DNA of 64,000 nt, taken from Legionella fallonii LLAP-10 (GTDB lineage: Bacteria; Pseudomonadota; Gammaproteobacteria; Legionellales; Legionellaceae). The number at the start of each line of letters is the position of its first letter. Positions within the stretch are counted from its first letter, which is position 1. The notes below the pieces were generated by a model. That model made no database searches. It had not been told where the DNA came from and worked only from the letters and a program-made list of their open reading frames with translations. The stretch lies in contig NZ_LN614827.1 of the NCBI RefSeq assembly GCF_000953135.1, positions 3,546,501-3,610,500 of the forward strand. Direction: 5' to 3'. A program made the position numbers and the translations under genes. Positions 50,968-58,738 of the stretch are shown here, piece after piece.

Positions 50968-51572
50968 TGAATTGCCTCAATATAAGGACGCATTACGTTT
51001 GCAACGCGACAAATTTTCGCATAATGCCATAGTTCATCAACTGTGACTTGATTTTTTGTATAAGCCTCTTTGAGCGCTTCAATGGCCACATCAAGTCCAA
51101 TTTTATTGCGATGTTTGAAACAATCTGCAATTGTCTTAGCACGGTTATACACCCTTAGTTTAATATTATCTGATTCTATAATTTCAATTCCTTCACTAAA
51201 GGCTTCATCGGAATATTGCACCATTTTTAGCGGGGGATAATCCATTTTTGGCACATGACTCCCTTTTGGCATAGCTATCCATACTTTTCGAGGTAGCTGT
51301 GTTGTTAGATCATGAATCTGCAAAGCAGTTAGCAGGCAAAACACTGCTTGAGGTACTCGGCTTGCTATAATAATCAGGCTTTCTTTTTCTGAAAGCTCAG
51401 TCTCTGGCAAGCAATAGAGCCCAGAAGCGAGTTTTTCAAGTTTGTTTTCGCTAACAAGCCTTGAAATGGTCGCTCTAGTGATCCCCTCTTTGGTTAGATC
51501 GGACATTCTAATGACACCAGTTTTGCTAGCCATCTGGAGTACTTTTTGTTTATAGCTGTCTTCTGTTTTCAT
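50964..51572 (-). CDS. AbiEi-type antitoxin / transcriptional regulator
   Basis: Cognate antitoxin, a winged-helix protein that represses its own operon. Seen: an N-terminal winged helix (VIRMSDLTKEGITRATISRLV, then LEKLASGLYCLP) and the C-terminal domain ending in the usual CRVANVMRPYIEA. The open frame begins at 51659, but the operator-like repeat at 51594-51619 lies inside that extension, so the Met at 51572 (202 aa) is preferred. Confidence 0.85.
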   Translation of the reverse strand: MKTEDSYKQKVLQMASKTGVIRMSDLTKEGITRATISRLVSENKLEKLASGLYCLPETELSEKESLIIIASRVPQAVFCLLTALQIHDLTTQLPRKVWIAMPKGSHVPKMDYPPLKMVQYSDEAFSEGIEIIESDNIKLRVYNRAKTIADCFKHRNKIGLDVAIEALKEAYTKNQVTVDELWHYAKICRVANVMRPYIEAIQ

Positions 51573-51593
51573 ATTTAAATTATGATACATTAT

Positions 51594-51619
51594 TTCGTTA
51601 CTTACAAATAAATAACGAA
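51594..51619. promoter_or_regulatory. Possible AbiEi operator
   Basis: TTCGTTA (51594-51600) and TAACGAA (51613-51619), a perfect 7-bp inverted repeat with a 12-base spacer, 21 bases upstream of the preferred antitoxin start. AbiEi proteins are known to bind inverted repeats in their own promoters. Confidence 0.5.
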
Positions 51620-51766
51620 TATTTGTATCAAATGACTTACATTTCATCTTATCCCTCATTACGTCTCAAATAGTCATTTTTATGAAAACCAAATGGCCTT
51701 TCCGGTAAAATGCCAATAAAGTTGCTAAAATATACTTGCGTGAGATTTGCGTGTTTGAGTACGACA

Positions 51767-51806
51767 CTGTTATACTCTGTACGACATTTGTAGTGGTATC
51801 TCGCGA
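51767..51806. repeat. Attachment-arm repeat, copy 1
   Basis: A 40-bp sequence (CTGTTATACT ... GTACGACA ... TTGTAGTGGT ... GCGA) matching 54555-54594 at 34 of 40 positions. It ends 45 bases before attachment copy 2, almost the same distance as in the other copy. Confidence 0.8.
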
Positions 51807-51851
51807 CATATTATTACTTTAAAATCAACGAGTTAATTTTAAGGCTGGGGG

Positions 51852-51960
51852 CTCATAATCCGTTGGTCCTAGGTTCAAATCCTAGTGGGCCCACCAATTA
51901 AAACCTTTAAAATCAATAAGTTGCAATCGACTATCCCAACCCCTCAAAAACCATTGTGGG
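51852..51960. repeat. Attachment-site direct repeat, copy 2
   Basis: 108 of 109 bases identical to 25971-26079. It carries the tRNA 3' half without a 5' half, so it is not a functional tRNA gene. It is the right end of element 1 and the left end of element 2. Confidence 0.95.
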
Positions 51961-52092
51961 GATTTTGTGGGGCTCAGTAGACACAAACCATAAACTAACT
52001 ACCTTACGACCTTGAGATGTATCTTTTTCTTTTCTATTATTTGGATTACGAAGCAATGTGAGAACCACCCCACTTTGCTGCTTTTCGCAAAT
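51931..52092 (-). pseudogene. Likely C-terminal tail of an integrase
   Basis: A frame of about 53 codons (ICEKQQSGVVLTLLRNP, then a charged stretch, ending TMVFEGLG inside the attachment repeat). Its position and character fit the tail that follows the catalytic tyrosine of tRNA-targeting integrases. It is cut on its upstream side by the IS remnant. Identification is by context and resemblance only. Confidence 0.5.
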
Positions 52093-52281
52093 ACAACGAA
52101 CAACTCGATTATAATTTACTTGTATGTAAACAGGATTGTTTCCTGTCACCTTGACTATTGAATAGCCAGGCAAATTTAGGATAATATCTTTTTTCGGCAC
52201 TTTAATCCTCTTTTGATTGCGGAATCAATGAGTTAGATTACTATAATCCGATTAAAGTGCCCCTACATTTGGGGGAGAGCC
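52090..52281 (-). mobile_element. Truncated ISL3-family element
   Basis: The first 36 codons match the intact transposase at 26109-27284 (shared ILNLPG-SIVKV and a terminal RC), and the outer end has the same GGCTCT...AGGGGCACTTTAATC inverted repeat. Everything after the transposase N-terminus is lost. It diverges clearly from the intact copy, so it is a related rather than identical IS. Confidence 0.8.
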
Positions 52282-52399
52282 AATTTATTTTTTTATACAA
52301 CTGATTGTATTTTATTTATTCTTATGTAGAATAAATTTGCTTTTTGTAAAAATAATTACAATTGACAATTTAATCTAATAATCACAAGTAGAGGTGGCT

Positions 52400-53854
52400 A
52401 TGCCAGAAGTTTTGAAGAGCCTTGCGTACCAAAAGATCGAACATGAAATTAATCATTTTTTTGATCTAATCCATGATAAATATAAAAAATATGGGCATAA
52501 AAAGAAAGGGACAAAGGACATCATTTCTTCACAAATTAGTCAATTTTTAGATGAGTTAAGCAATTCAATCTTAGCCCAATCACGTTTAGTATTTACGAAT
52601 ATTCCAAGTAAGGAAATTATTAATTTTAAATCCGTAGACTCCAGGAAGCCAGGTGACAGTTTTCAAAATATTGATGAAGCCGCTAAGTATTTTAATAATC
52701 TGTCTAGTCTGATTTATTTTTCTGTGATGCAGCATGAGAATCCTACTCAAAGAGTGTTTTTCTATGACATGTACATCCAGTTAATGAATTTTTGTTACCT
52801 TAAAGGGGACTTATTGGGGGCTGGTGCAATATATACTGGATTAATATCAAATAATCTTTCCAATGTTATTGACCGGAAGCAGTTGAGCCGTGAGAGTCGC
52901 TTGATTTGGGAAGAGCGTGAAGTATCCTTTAATCGATTATTCAACGTGGGAACTTCATACAATGAACAAAATAATTTGAGGAAAAAATTTAAGACTATTA
53001 CTCCTGTATTACCACTACTCCTCAGTATTCAAACTCAAAGTAAAGAGCACTACGATGGATTTGTAAATAGCTATAATGAAATCCAGGATCGATTGCATGC
53101 ATTGGATAGACAAAATAATATAATGCTTAATGGTATGCAGAGTAATGAATATTTTTCCTGGTCTAAACCTTATTATGATTACATGAAGAATGTCTATCTT
53201 CCTCAATCTATAGCTGAATATACTACCCTCTTCAAAGAGTATAGGGAACTTATCTCAGAACATGGGGGCCCCATTGCGAAGCAATTTCATGATGATGCAA
53301 CATCAAAACCCCTGGTAACTTTTGTTGAGGTTACGTTATCAGAAAATAAAACAATTGTTGAATCATCTCCTTTACCAAATACAAGTATAGCGGAAATGCT
53401 TGAAGAGATTGATGATATAAAGAGAGCATATACAAAACCAGCATTGTTTGATGATATATCCTGGAATTTAATGAAAATTAATAGTGCGAAGGTAAAAGCG
53501 AAACCTATTGGTGATTCTACTTCCATGATTTTCAATAAGATTGAAACTCCTGAGATTGAAGAAAGGATAGACGAAAATCAACAAGATACAGTTGTTTCTA
53601 AGGATTTGCCTTTAGAAGAACAATATCGGTTTCACCATACGGGAGCCAAACTCATGCTTGAGCTTGCAGGAGCTATAGAGAGGCATAAACCTAAAAATAC
53701 TGATATAAATCCAATAGTTGGGAGAAGTTGTAGCTTCTTTAGCAGTAAAAACATGAAAAAACAAAAAGAAGGCTACAGCTATGATACAGTGGGTGTAGAT
53801 GAGCATGATTCCGATAAGGAATTTATACAAGTTGAGCCGAATATGGTTTTTTAA
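52400..53854 (+). CDS. Protein with a RasGEF-like region, effector candidate
   Basis: 484 aa. Residues about 95-240 resemble the catalytic core of RasGEF (Cdc25-type) exchange factors: helices around RVFFYDMYIQLMNFC and YLKGDLLGAGAIYTGL, a segment like the LSSAIHRL loop (ISNNLSNVIDR), and PVLPLLLSIQ where RasGEFs have PPxxPFLG. The C-terminal third is low in order and ends in an acidic tail. RasGEF domains are eukaryotic and occur in a few Legionella effectors, so a host small-GTPase role is plausible but inferred. The start at ATG 52400 follows AGAGG; a GTG two codons earlier is possible. Confidence 0.6.
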   Translation: MPEVLKSLAYQKIEHEINHFFDLIHDKYKKYGHKKKGTKDIISSQISQFLDELSNSILAQSRLVFTNIPSKEIINFKSVDSRKPGDSFQNIDEAAKYFNNLSSLIYFSVMQHENPTQRVFFYDMYIQLMNFCYLKGDLLGAGAIYTGLISNNLSNVIDRKQLSRESRLIWEEREVSFNRLFNVGTSYNEQNNLRKKFKTITPVLPLLLSIQTQSKEHYDGFVNSYNEIQDRLHALDRQNNIMLNGMQSNEYFSWSKPYYDYMKNVYLPQSIAEYTTLFKEYRELISEHGGPIAKQFHDDATSKPLVTFVEVTLSENKTIVESSPLPNTSIAEMLEEIDDIKRAYTKPALFDDISWNLMKINSAKVKAKPIGDSTSMIFNKIETPEIEERIDENQQDTVVSKDLPLEEQYRFHHTGAKLMLELAGAIERHKPKNTDINPIVGRSCSFFSSKNMKKQKEGYSYDTVGVDEHDSDKEFIQVEPNMVF

Positions 53855-54088
53855 TCTGGAGAGCTTAGGGAGCAAGTCTATTTATATTTATAATGTTATT
53901 TAAATTTGGATACTCAGTTTTTATGTACATAATTCTAGCTATCCCATTAGATTTATCGTTTAATATCCTGATTATTGCAGGATCGATTTGGAGTTTTTTT
54001 CATTTCTAGACCGCAAAGTATAGAGTTTGAGAATGCTTATTATCTATGAAAATAAAAGCCATTATAAATAGACTTGCCCCCTAAGTTA

Positions 54089-54430
54089 CACCTACCTTTT
54101 TCTTTGCCAATATGCTTTAATCGTGCTTTTAATGCTTGTTCATTCATGTTGTCACCGTCAAAATATAAGGATCAAGATTAAGTCCAAATTGTCTTGTATA
54201 TTGCTGAAGCTTTTTGATATTCACTTTTTGGGAAGCTCTACCACTCACGGCTGCTTTAAGAGCTTTAATGGCTATTTCTTTACTGTGATAGCGAAAAGCG
54301 TCTATTATCCTTCTCTCTCAAAAATAGCAACCGTTTTCTGCCCTATTGTGTACATTGTTTTACCTGTTTCCATATCGCGCATTCTAACAGCGCGAGAATG
54401 CTCTCTCTTAGGGGCTGTCGTAGAACGGCT
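54089..54430 (-). pseudogene. Decayed AbiEi/AbiEii-like toxin-antitoxin remnant
   Basis: From 54143 leftwards a frame opens with MNEQALKARLKHIGKEKG, like the N-terminus of AbiEii toxins, then loses similarity after about 18 codons. Directly before it (54144 to about 54430) is an antitoxin-like C-terminus: RDMETGKTMYTIGQKTVA, a frameshift near 54310, then IIDAFRYHSKEIAIKALKAA and a stop adjoining the toxin start. The order and strand match the intact pair at 50104-51572. Identification is by resemblance. Confidence 0.5.
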
Positions 54431-54464
54431 ATCCAATATTCTCTAGGCATTTCATCCCTCAGCT

Positions 54465-54552
54465 AGCGTAGCCCGGATGCAGGCGCAGCCGTAATCCGGG
54501 ATATTAGGCTTGGAACATCCCGGGTTTCGTTTCACTTCACCCGGGCTACGCT
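54465..54552. repeat. Dispersed palindromic repeat (GTAGCCCGG type)
   Basis: AGCGTAGCCCGG (54465-54476) and its exact complement (54541-54552), with inner complementary CCGGG tracts, make a long imperfect hairpin. A degraded relative lies at about 25625-25690, near the other end of the island pair. Confidence 0.7.
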
Positions 54553-54554
54553 TG

Positions 54555-54594
54555 CTGTTATACTTCGTACGACAATTGTAGTGGTTTCCTGCGA
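54555..54594. repeat. Attachment-arm repeat, copy 2
   Basis: Matches 51767-51806 at 34 of 40 positions and ends 44 bases before attachment copy 3. Together the two copies mark homologous right ends of the two integrated elements. Confidence 0.8.
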
Positions 54595-54638
54595 TTAAAA
54601 TTATAATAAAATCAATTACTTATTTTGGAATTGACGGG

Positions 54639-54685
54639 CTCATAATCCGTTGGCCCTTGGTTCAAATCCTAGTGGGCCCACCAAT
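54639..54685. repeat. Attachment-site direct repeat, copy 3
   Basis: 45 of 47 bases identical to the start of copies 1 and 2 (anticodon loop to just past CCA), then diverging. It forms the right end of element 2. Confidence 0.9.
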
Positions 54686-54852
54686 AAAATCAAGTAGTTA
54701 CGAATAGTTCAGAAAAATCAAAGACCTCTGAGGGGCACTGATGGGGCGATTAAAATCGTACATTTCAAGGCCGAATCACACTTAATGTTTCCTTAATTCT
54801 TTTTTATGTATAATTCACGAACAATAAAGCTCATCAGTTATGAGAAACTATT

Positions 54853-55974
54853 ATGCCCAAATATACAAATACTTACGGTAAAATTAACTTAGATGATTAT
54901 AAGAAAGTTAAAGAGATCACCACTGGTAAGACGAATCAAGTCTCTTTATGGGAGCATAAACAAGACAGTAATTTGAAAATTGTAATTAAAATGCCAAATG
55001 GTGCTAATTCTGATCTCGTTCAACATAATATTCGTTCTATTAATGCCTTCTTTGGGGAAGACTCTGCTTGGCTAATTGAAGGGAAAATTCAAGGCAAAGA
55101 AGGATTTGCCATGAAATATTACTATGGTATGTCTCTTTCCTCTCAAGAGGAAGATCAACTAGTCAATAAAAATGATAGTTCCTTAAGAACCATCTCTAAG
55201 AATGGACTGTTATTTACTATGTTAGATCCTAACAAGGATAATTTCTTAAAATTGCCTACTGATGAGTTTATTCCTATTGATTTCGATTATATGATTATCC
55301 ATGATGGAGCTAAACTTTTACCTTACCAAGAAGAGTATTTAAACGGCAGGAAAGGTTTTGCAATCAGAATGGGAGACTGTTCTGATGAAGAAGCAACCCA
55401 ATATGTTTTAGATAGTTATCCTGCTGCTGCGCCTTATTTATATGAACAATGGGGAAATAAGTATCTCAAAACAGATAAATACAATCAATCTTCTAAGGTC
55501 GTAGCCAAACCAGTCATTGATAAACTAACAACCCAACAACTAAGAGTTCCTAGTCCCGCTGAGAAGAACTATAATGAGAACATTGGCTTATTAATGCAAA
55601 AGATTTCAGACTTCAAAGACAAGCCAGAATGTCAAAATGCTCTTAATGCAGCTAACATACTTCATGATGCCTTAAAGGCAGAAGGAGAAAAATATTTCTC
55701 TGGTGAATTATCAAAGGCAAGGTATGAAGAATTCAAAGAAAATTGCGAAGGCTTTATTAAAACAGCAAGACTTGAACTTGATCAACATAAAGGATTTACA
55801 AAAATTCTTCTTAATATTCTAGCAATTGTTATATCAGCCGGAATAGGTTATGCACTTGCAGCGGGTATTAATATTGCTTTGAACAGAGGTAAATTTACTT
55901 TCTTCTCTACAGATAGCTCCATAAAAATTAATAGCATCGAAGAAAGTATTAACCAGGTAGCCCCTGCGGCATAA
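54853..55974 (+). CDS. Effector-like protein with kinase-like N-terminus and membrane anchor
   Basis: 373 aa, function unknown. The N-terminal 160 residues hint at a protein-kinase-like fold: a strand-loop-strand EITTGKTNQV, a possible beta-3 lysine in IVIKMPN, and FIPIDFDYMIIHDG; these cues are too weak to claim activity. A helical region (about 240-310) follows, then a hydrophobic hairpin ILLNILAIVISAGIGYALAAGIN and FTFFSTDSS before the C-terminus, a layout I associate with several Legionella Dot/Icm effector C-termini. The 3' end overlaps the regulator pseudogene on the other strand. Confidence 0.6.
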   Translation: MPKYTNTYGKINLDDYKKVKEITTGKTNQVSLWEHKQDSNLKIVIKMPNGANSDLVQHNIRSINAFFGEDSAWLIEGKIQGKEGFAMKYYYGMSLSSQEEDQLVNKNDSSLRTISKNGLLFTMLDPNKDNFLKLPTDEFIPIDFDYMIIHDGAKLLPYQEEYLNGRKGFAIRMGDCSDEEATQYVLDSYPAAAPYLYEQWGNKYLKTDKYNQSSKVVAKPVIDKLTTQQLRVPSPAEKNYNENIGLLMQKISDFKDKPECQNALNAANILHDALKAEGEKYFSGELSKARYEEFKENCEGFIKTARLELDQHKGFTKILLNILAIVISAGIGYALAAGINIALNRGKFTFFSTDSSIKINSIEESINQVAPAA

Positions 55975-56305
55975 AGGTCGAAGAAAAAAGTTGTTGCAGA
56001 TCCTCTGGAAGGATTGCAGCTATTTTGGCTAAAACGTTTGTTGCAGCAGGTTCTAATTTTTTATCCGTTCTGCGTGCTACCCGCCGTGAACCAAGGATCA
56101 ATGCTTCAATTTCTTCCTCAGAAAACATCAACGGAGGCAACATAAATCAGGGGCGGAGTACATAACCAACACCAGGTTCACCTTCGATTGAAGCTCCATG
56201 TACATGTAAGGTAGTTATGTCCGATAAAGAGTCCGTAAACTTACACGAAGTTCCGAGGCCAAATGCTTTCCACTAACAAGGTGTCGAAGGTGTTAGTTAT
56301 CCCTA
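55949..56305 (-). pseudogene. YafY/WYL-type transcriptional regulator remnant
   Basis: Pieces in two frames add up to the N-terminal third of a DeoR-like WYL regulator: a helix-turn-helix (RHLVSGKHLASELRVSLRTLYR), a frameshift, DITTLHVHGASIEGEPGVGY, VLRP, an in-frame TGA, then FMLPPLMFSEEEIEALILG and ILPEDL. The effector-binding WYL domain is gone. Clearly nonfunctional. Confidence 0.75.
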
Positions 56306-56314
56306 AGAGTCCCT

Positions 56315-58525
56315 TTATAAGGGACGTGCCTGGATATCACTATCGGGACTCTCTTCTACAAGTTTTTGTTGTTGGTTAGTAGCCGAATGAATTGCTGTCA
56401 TCCATCCAGCCACTCCCTGAACGAGTAAACCCTCATGGTTTTTGGGGATGGAGGAAACCAACTCTACATTCAGACCGGTATTAGCCAAGATATAACACAT
56501 TAGATGACAGGCAACACTGCGAATACCATAATCGTCATTTAGTTTGCCTTTCACTGAATCAGCAAGGTTTGCCAGCGTTTCTTTATCCATAAAAGGAGCT
56601 AGTCCTCTTAAGCAGTTTAATGCCGCTCTACAAGTATCTGGGTCATCCAGTTTGTTTTTCACGGCGTCAATAGTGTTTTCCAACATTTTTTTATCCATTC
56701 TGTGGGCCAGTGCTACTAAACAGTTCAATGCCTCACTACAGACATATTTATCTTGGTCATTTAGTTTGTTTTTCACTGAGTCGACACTATTTTCAAATGT
56801 TGTTTTATCCATTTCCGGGGCTACAGTTGCTAAAAATTTTAATGCCGTAGTACGCTCATAAGATTTTTTGTGATCCAGTCCATTGATAGCTAGGTTAATA
56901 AGAGATACCAACCTATCTTTTTCCATCATAGGGGCTAGCGTTGCTAAAAAAATGAATGCAAGCGTACGAACATCCGAGGACTTGTCATTCAGTTTGTCTT
57001 GCACTGAGTCAATAAGGGGTAGTAGGCTCTCTTTATCCATTCCTGCCGCAAGCGCTGATATACACTCTGATGCCGCGACAAAAACTCTTCTACTCTCATC
57101 ATCCAGCTTGTTTTGTACTAACTTGATAAGGGGAGCTAGCTTCTCTTTTTCCATTCTGGGCGCAAGCGCTTTTAAAAAGTTTACGGCCGTACAACGAACA
57201 CTCTCATGTTCGTCATCCAGTCTGTCTTTCATTGAGTCAATAAGGGACTCCAGCGTATCTTTTTCCATTCCAGATGCCAGTTCTTTTAAACAGTCTAATG
57301 CTGCACTACGAACATGAATATCGTCACTATTTAGTCTCTTTGTTACTGGGTCGATAAGGAAAGCCAGCGTTTCCTTATCCACTATAGGAGCTAACACTGC
57401 TAAACAGTTTAATGCTGCACGTTGAACATCACTGTTAGGGTCATCCAGTTTGTTTTTCATTGACTCTACAAGGGAGAGTAGCCTTTCTTTATCCATTCCA
57501 GGGGCAAATGCTACTAAACATTTTGCTGCTGTCGGGTAAACACTCAAGTCAGCCTCATTTAGTTTGTTTATCACTGGTTCGATAATGGATTCCAGTACTT
57601 TTTTATCCATAAGAGGGGCTAGCTCTACCAAACAACTTAATGCCTCTCGCGCTACATCCCAAGCATTTTCTCTAAATAACCATTGATCAGAGGCTATCAG
57701 TATGTTTTTTACTGAGTCAACAAGGGGAGCCACCATTTCTTTCTCTATTTTAGGGGCTAATCTTGCTAAATATTTTAATGACGTTGTGGGTTTTTCATTT
57801 TTTGGGTCATCCAGTTGTTTTTTCACCGTGTCAACAAGAGGAGCTAACGTTTTTTCGTCCGCTTTCGATACTACTACTGATAAACATTTATCCATCGCAT
57901 CAAGATCTCTTTCTTTTTTCATACCCAGTTGTTTTTTCACCGTATCAACAAGGGGAGCCAACGTATTTTTATTTGCTTTTTGCGCTAGCGCTGCTAAAAA
58001 TCCTAATGCTGCACTACGAACTCTCCCACTTGGGTCATTCAGTTTTTTTTGCAATGTATCGACAATGGTAGCCTGTTCTTCTTGACTCACACCTTCAACC
58101 ACAAAGTCCTCAAGATAATTCAAATCATCGAACTTCGGTAGAGCTAATATAGTGGTAAGGTCTAATGAAGGCAGCGCAACCTTATTTATCGCGGCAGTCA
58201 GTTTTACCCCTTCCATTAGCTGCTTGATGCTTAATTGAGGATTTTCTAATTGAGACGAAAGTTTTCTGCCCAAGTAGGCCAAATGTTCATGATCATCCCC
58301 TATTAATAAAGATTGAGAACTGATGAGAATGGTCAATATTTTGACTTGAGTGGGATAAAACTCACTCCCCTTTTTGCTAAATAAAGCAAGCTCTATCGCT
58401 CTTTGCTGGCCTCTATTCTTACTCAACCATGCGGAAAAAAAATCTTCCGGAGTATCAAGATGGGTATACAGGTGTTCTAATACCTCCAGTGGTGCTTTTT
58501 TGAAAAATTTAGCATATTTTGACAT
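56315..58525 (-). CDS. HEAT-repeat protein
   Basis: 736 aa from the preferred Met at 58525 (the frame opens at 58579 without a usable ribosome-binding site). After about 150 residues the protein is a solenoid of roughly 14 HEAT-like units of 38-41 residues, with a consensus close to MDKETLAPLVDSVKNKLDDP followed by SDVRSAALNCLAALAP. Such solenoids bind other proteins or membranes. No signal peptide or membrane span. The near-identical unit borders suggest recent expansion by repeat duplication. A eukaryotic-like effector role is possible in Legionella but not shown. Confidence 0.8.
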   Translation of the reverse strand: MSKYAKFFKKAPLEVLEHLYTHLDTPEDFFSAWLSKNRGQQRAIELALFSKKGSEFYPTQVKILTILISSQSLLIGDDHEHLAYLGRKLSSQLENPQLSIKQLMEGVKLTAAINKVALPSLDLTTILALPKFDDLNYLEDFVVEGVSQEEQATIVDTLQKKLNDPSGRVRSAALGFLAALAQKANKNTLAPLVDTVKKQLGMKKERDLDAMDKCLSVVVSKADEKTLAPLVDTVKKQLDDPKNEKPTTSLKYLARLAPKIEKEMVAPLVDSVKNILIASDQWLFRENAWDVAREALSCLVELAPLMDKKVLESIIEPVINKLNEADLSVYPTAAKCLVAFAPGMDKERLLSLVESMKNKLDDPNSDVQRAALNCLAVLAPIVDKETLAFLIDPVTKRLNSDDIHVRSAALDCLKELASGMEKDTLESLIDSMKDRLDDEHESVRCTAVNFLKALAPRMEKEKLAPLIKLVQNKLDDESRRVFVAASECISALAAGMDKESLLPLIDSVQDKLNDKSSDVRTLAFIFLATLAPMMEKDRLVSLINLAINGLDHKKSYERTTALKFLATVAPEMDKTTFENSVDSVKNKLNDQDKYVCSEALNCLVALAHRMDKKMLENTIDAVKNKLDDPDTCRAALNCLRGLAPFMDKETLANLADSVKGKLNDDYGIRSVACHLMCYILANTGLNVELVSSIPKNHEGLLVQGVAGWMTAIHSATNQQQKLVEESPDSDIQARPL

Positions 58526-58738
58526 GAGATCCACCCCGCGGACTATATAGTAGAGTACCACTGATAATAAATTATACACTCAAGTCATAAATTAATCAAA
58601 ATAGCAAGCATTAAGCGACCAGAGTGACATTGACTCCTGTGTGCGTCAGAAAATAATATTTCTTAAGAAATCAATTATGTCATGTTTGTTAAATTTTTTA
58701 GGGAGAAGAGAATGAATAATCAAGTTGTGCGGTAGAAA

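Larger units (their letters stand above)
25971..51960. other. Integrated element 1 (NRPS genomic island)
   Basis: Bounded by the 109-bp direct repeats derived from the tRNA 3' half. It contains, in order, an ISL3 copy, a truncated integrase, a frameshifted hydrolase, the divergent NRPS cluster, a small ORF and an AbiE toxin-antitoxin pair. The repeat-to-repeat distance is 25,881 bp. Because the integrase is broken, mobilisation would now need an enzyme in trans. Confidence 0.88.
51852..54685. other. Integrated element 2 (small island)
   Basis: Bounded by attachment copies 2 and 3. It holds an integrase tail, a cut-down IS, a RasGEF-like gene and a decayed AbiE-like pair. About 2.8 kb remain, so it is likely the reduced relic of an earlier integration into the same tRNA. 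Confidence 0.75.
53855..54852. other. Decayed region around attachment copy 3
   Basis: About 1 kb with no intact gene. It holds, from left: AT-rich DNA with a 38-codon hydrophobic frame (53893-54009, not credited), the AbiE-like remnant (54089-54430), the GTAGCCCGG inverted repeat, the attachment arm, attachment copy 3, and an AT-rich promoter region for the next gene. Confidence 0.6.

Noticed and set aside
51852-51896. Second tRNA gene
   Set aside because: Only the 3' half is present; the 5' half and D-arm are missing, so it is an attachment-site copy. The same holds for 54639-54685.
53893-54009. 38-codon hydrophobic frame after the RasGEF-like gene
   Set aside because: AT-rich DNA readily gives hydrophobic frames, and no ribosome-binding site is present.
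54123-54446. 107-codon plus-strand frame near attachment copy 3
   Set aside because: The opposite strand reads as an AbiE-like remnant with recognisable peptides, so this frame is its shadow.
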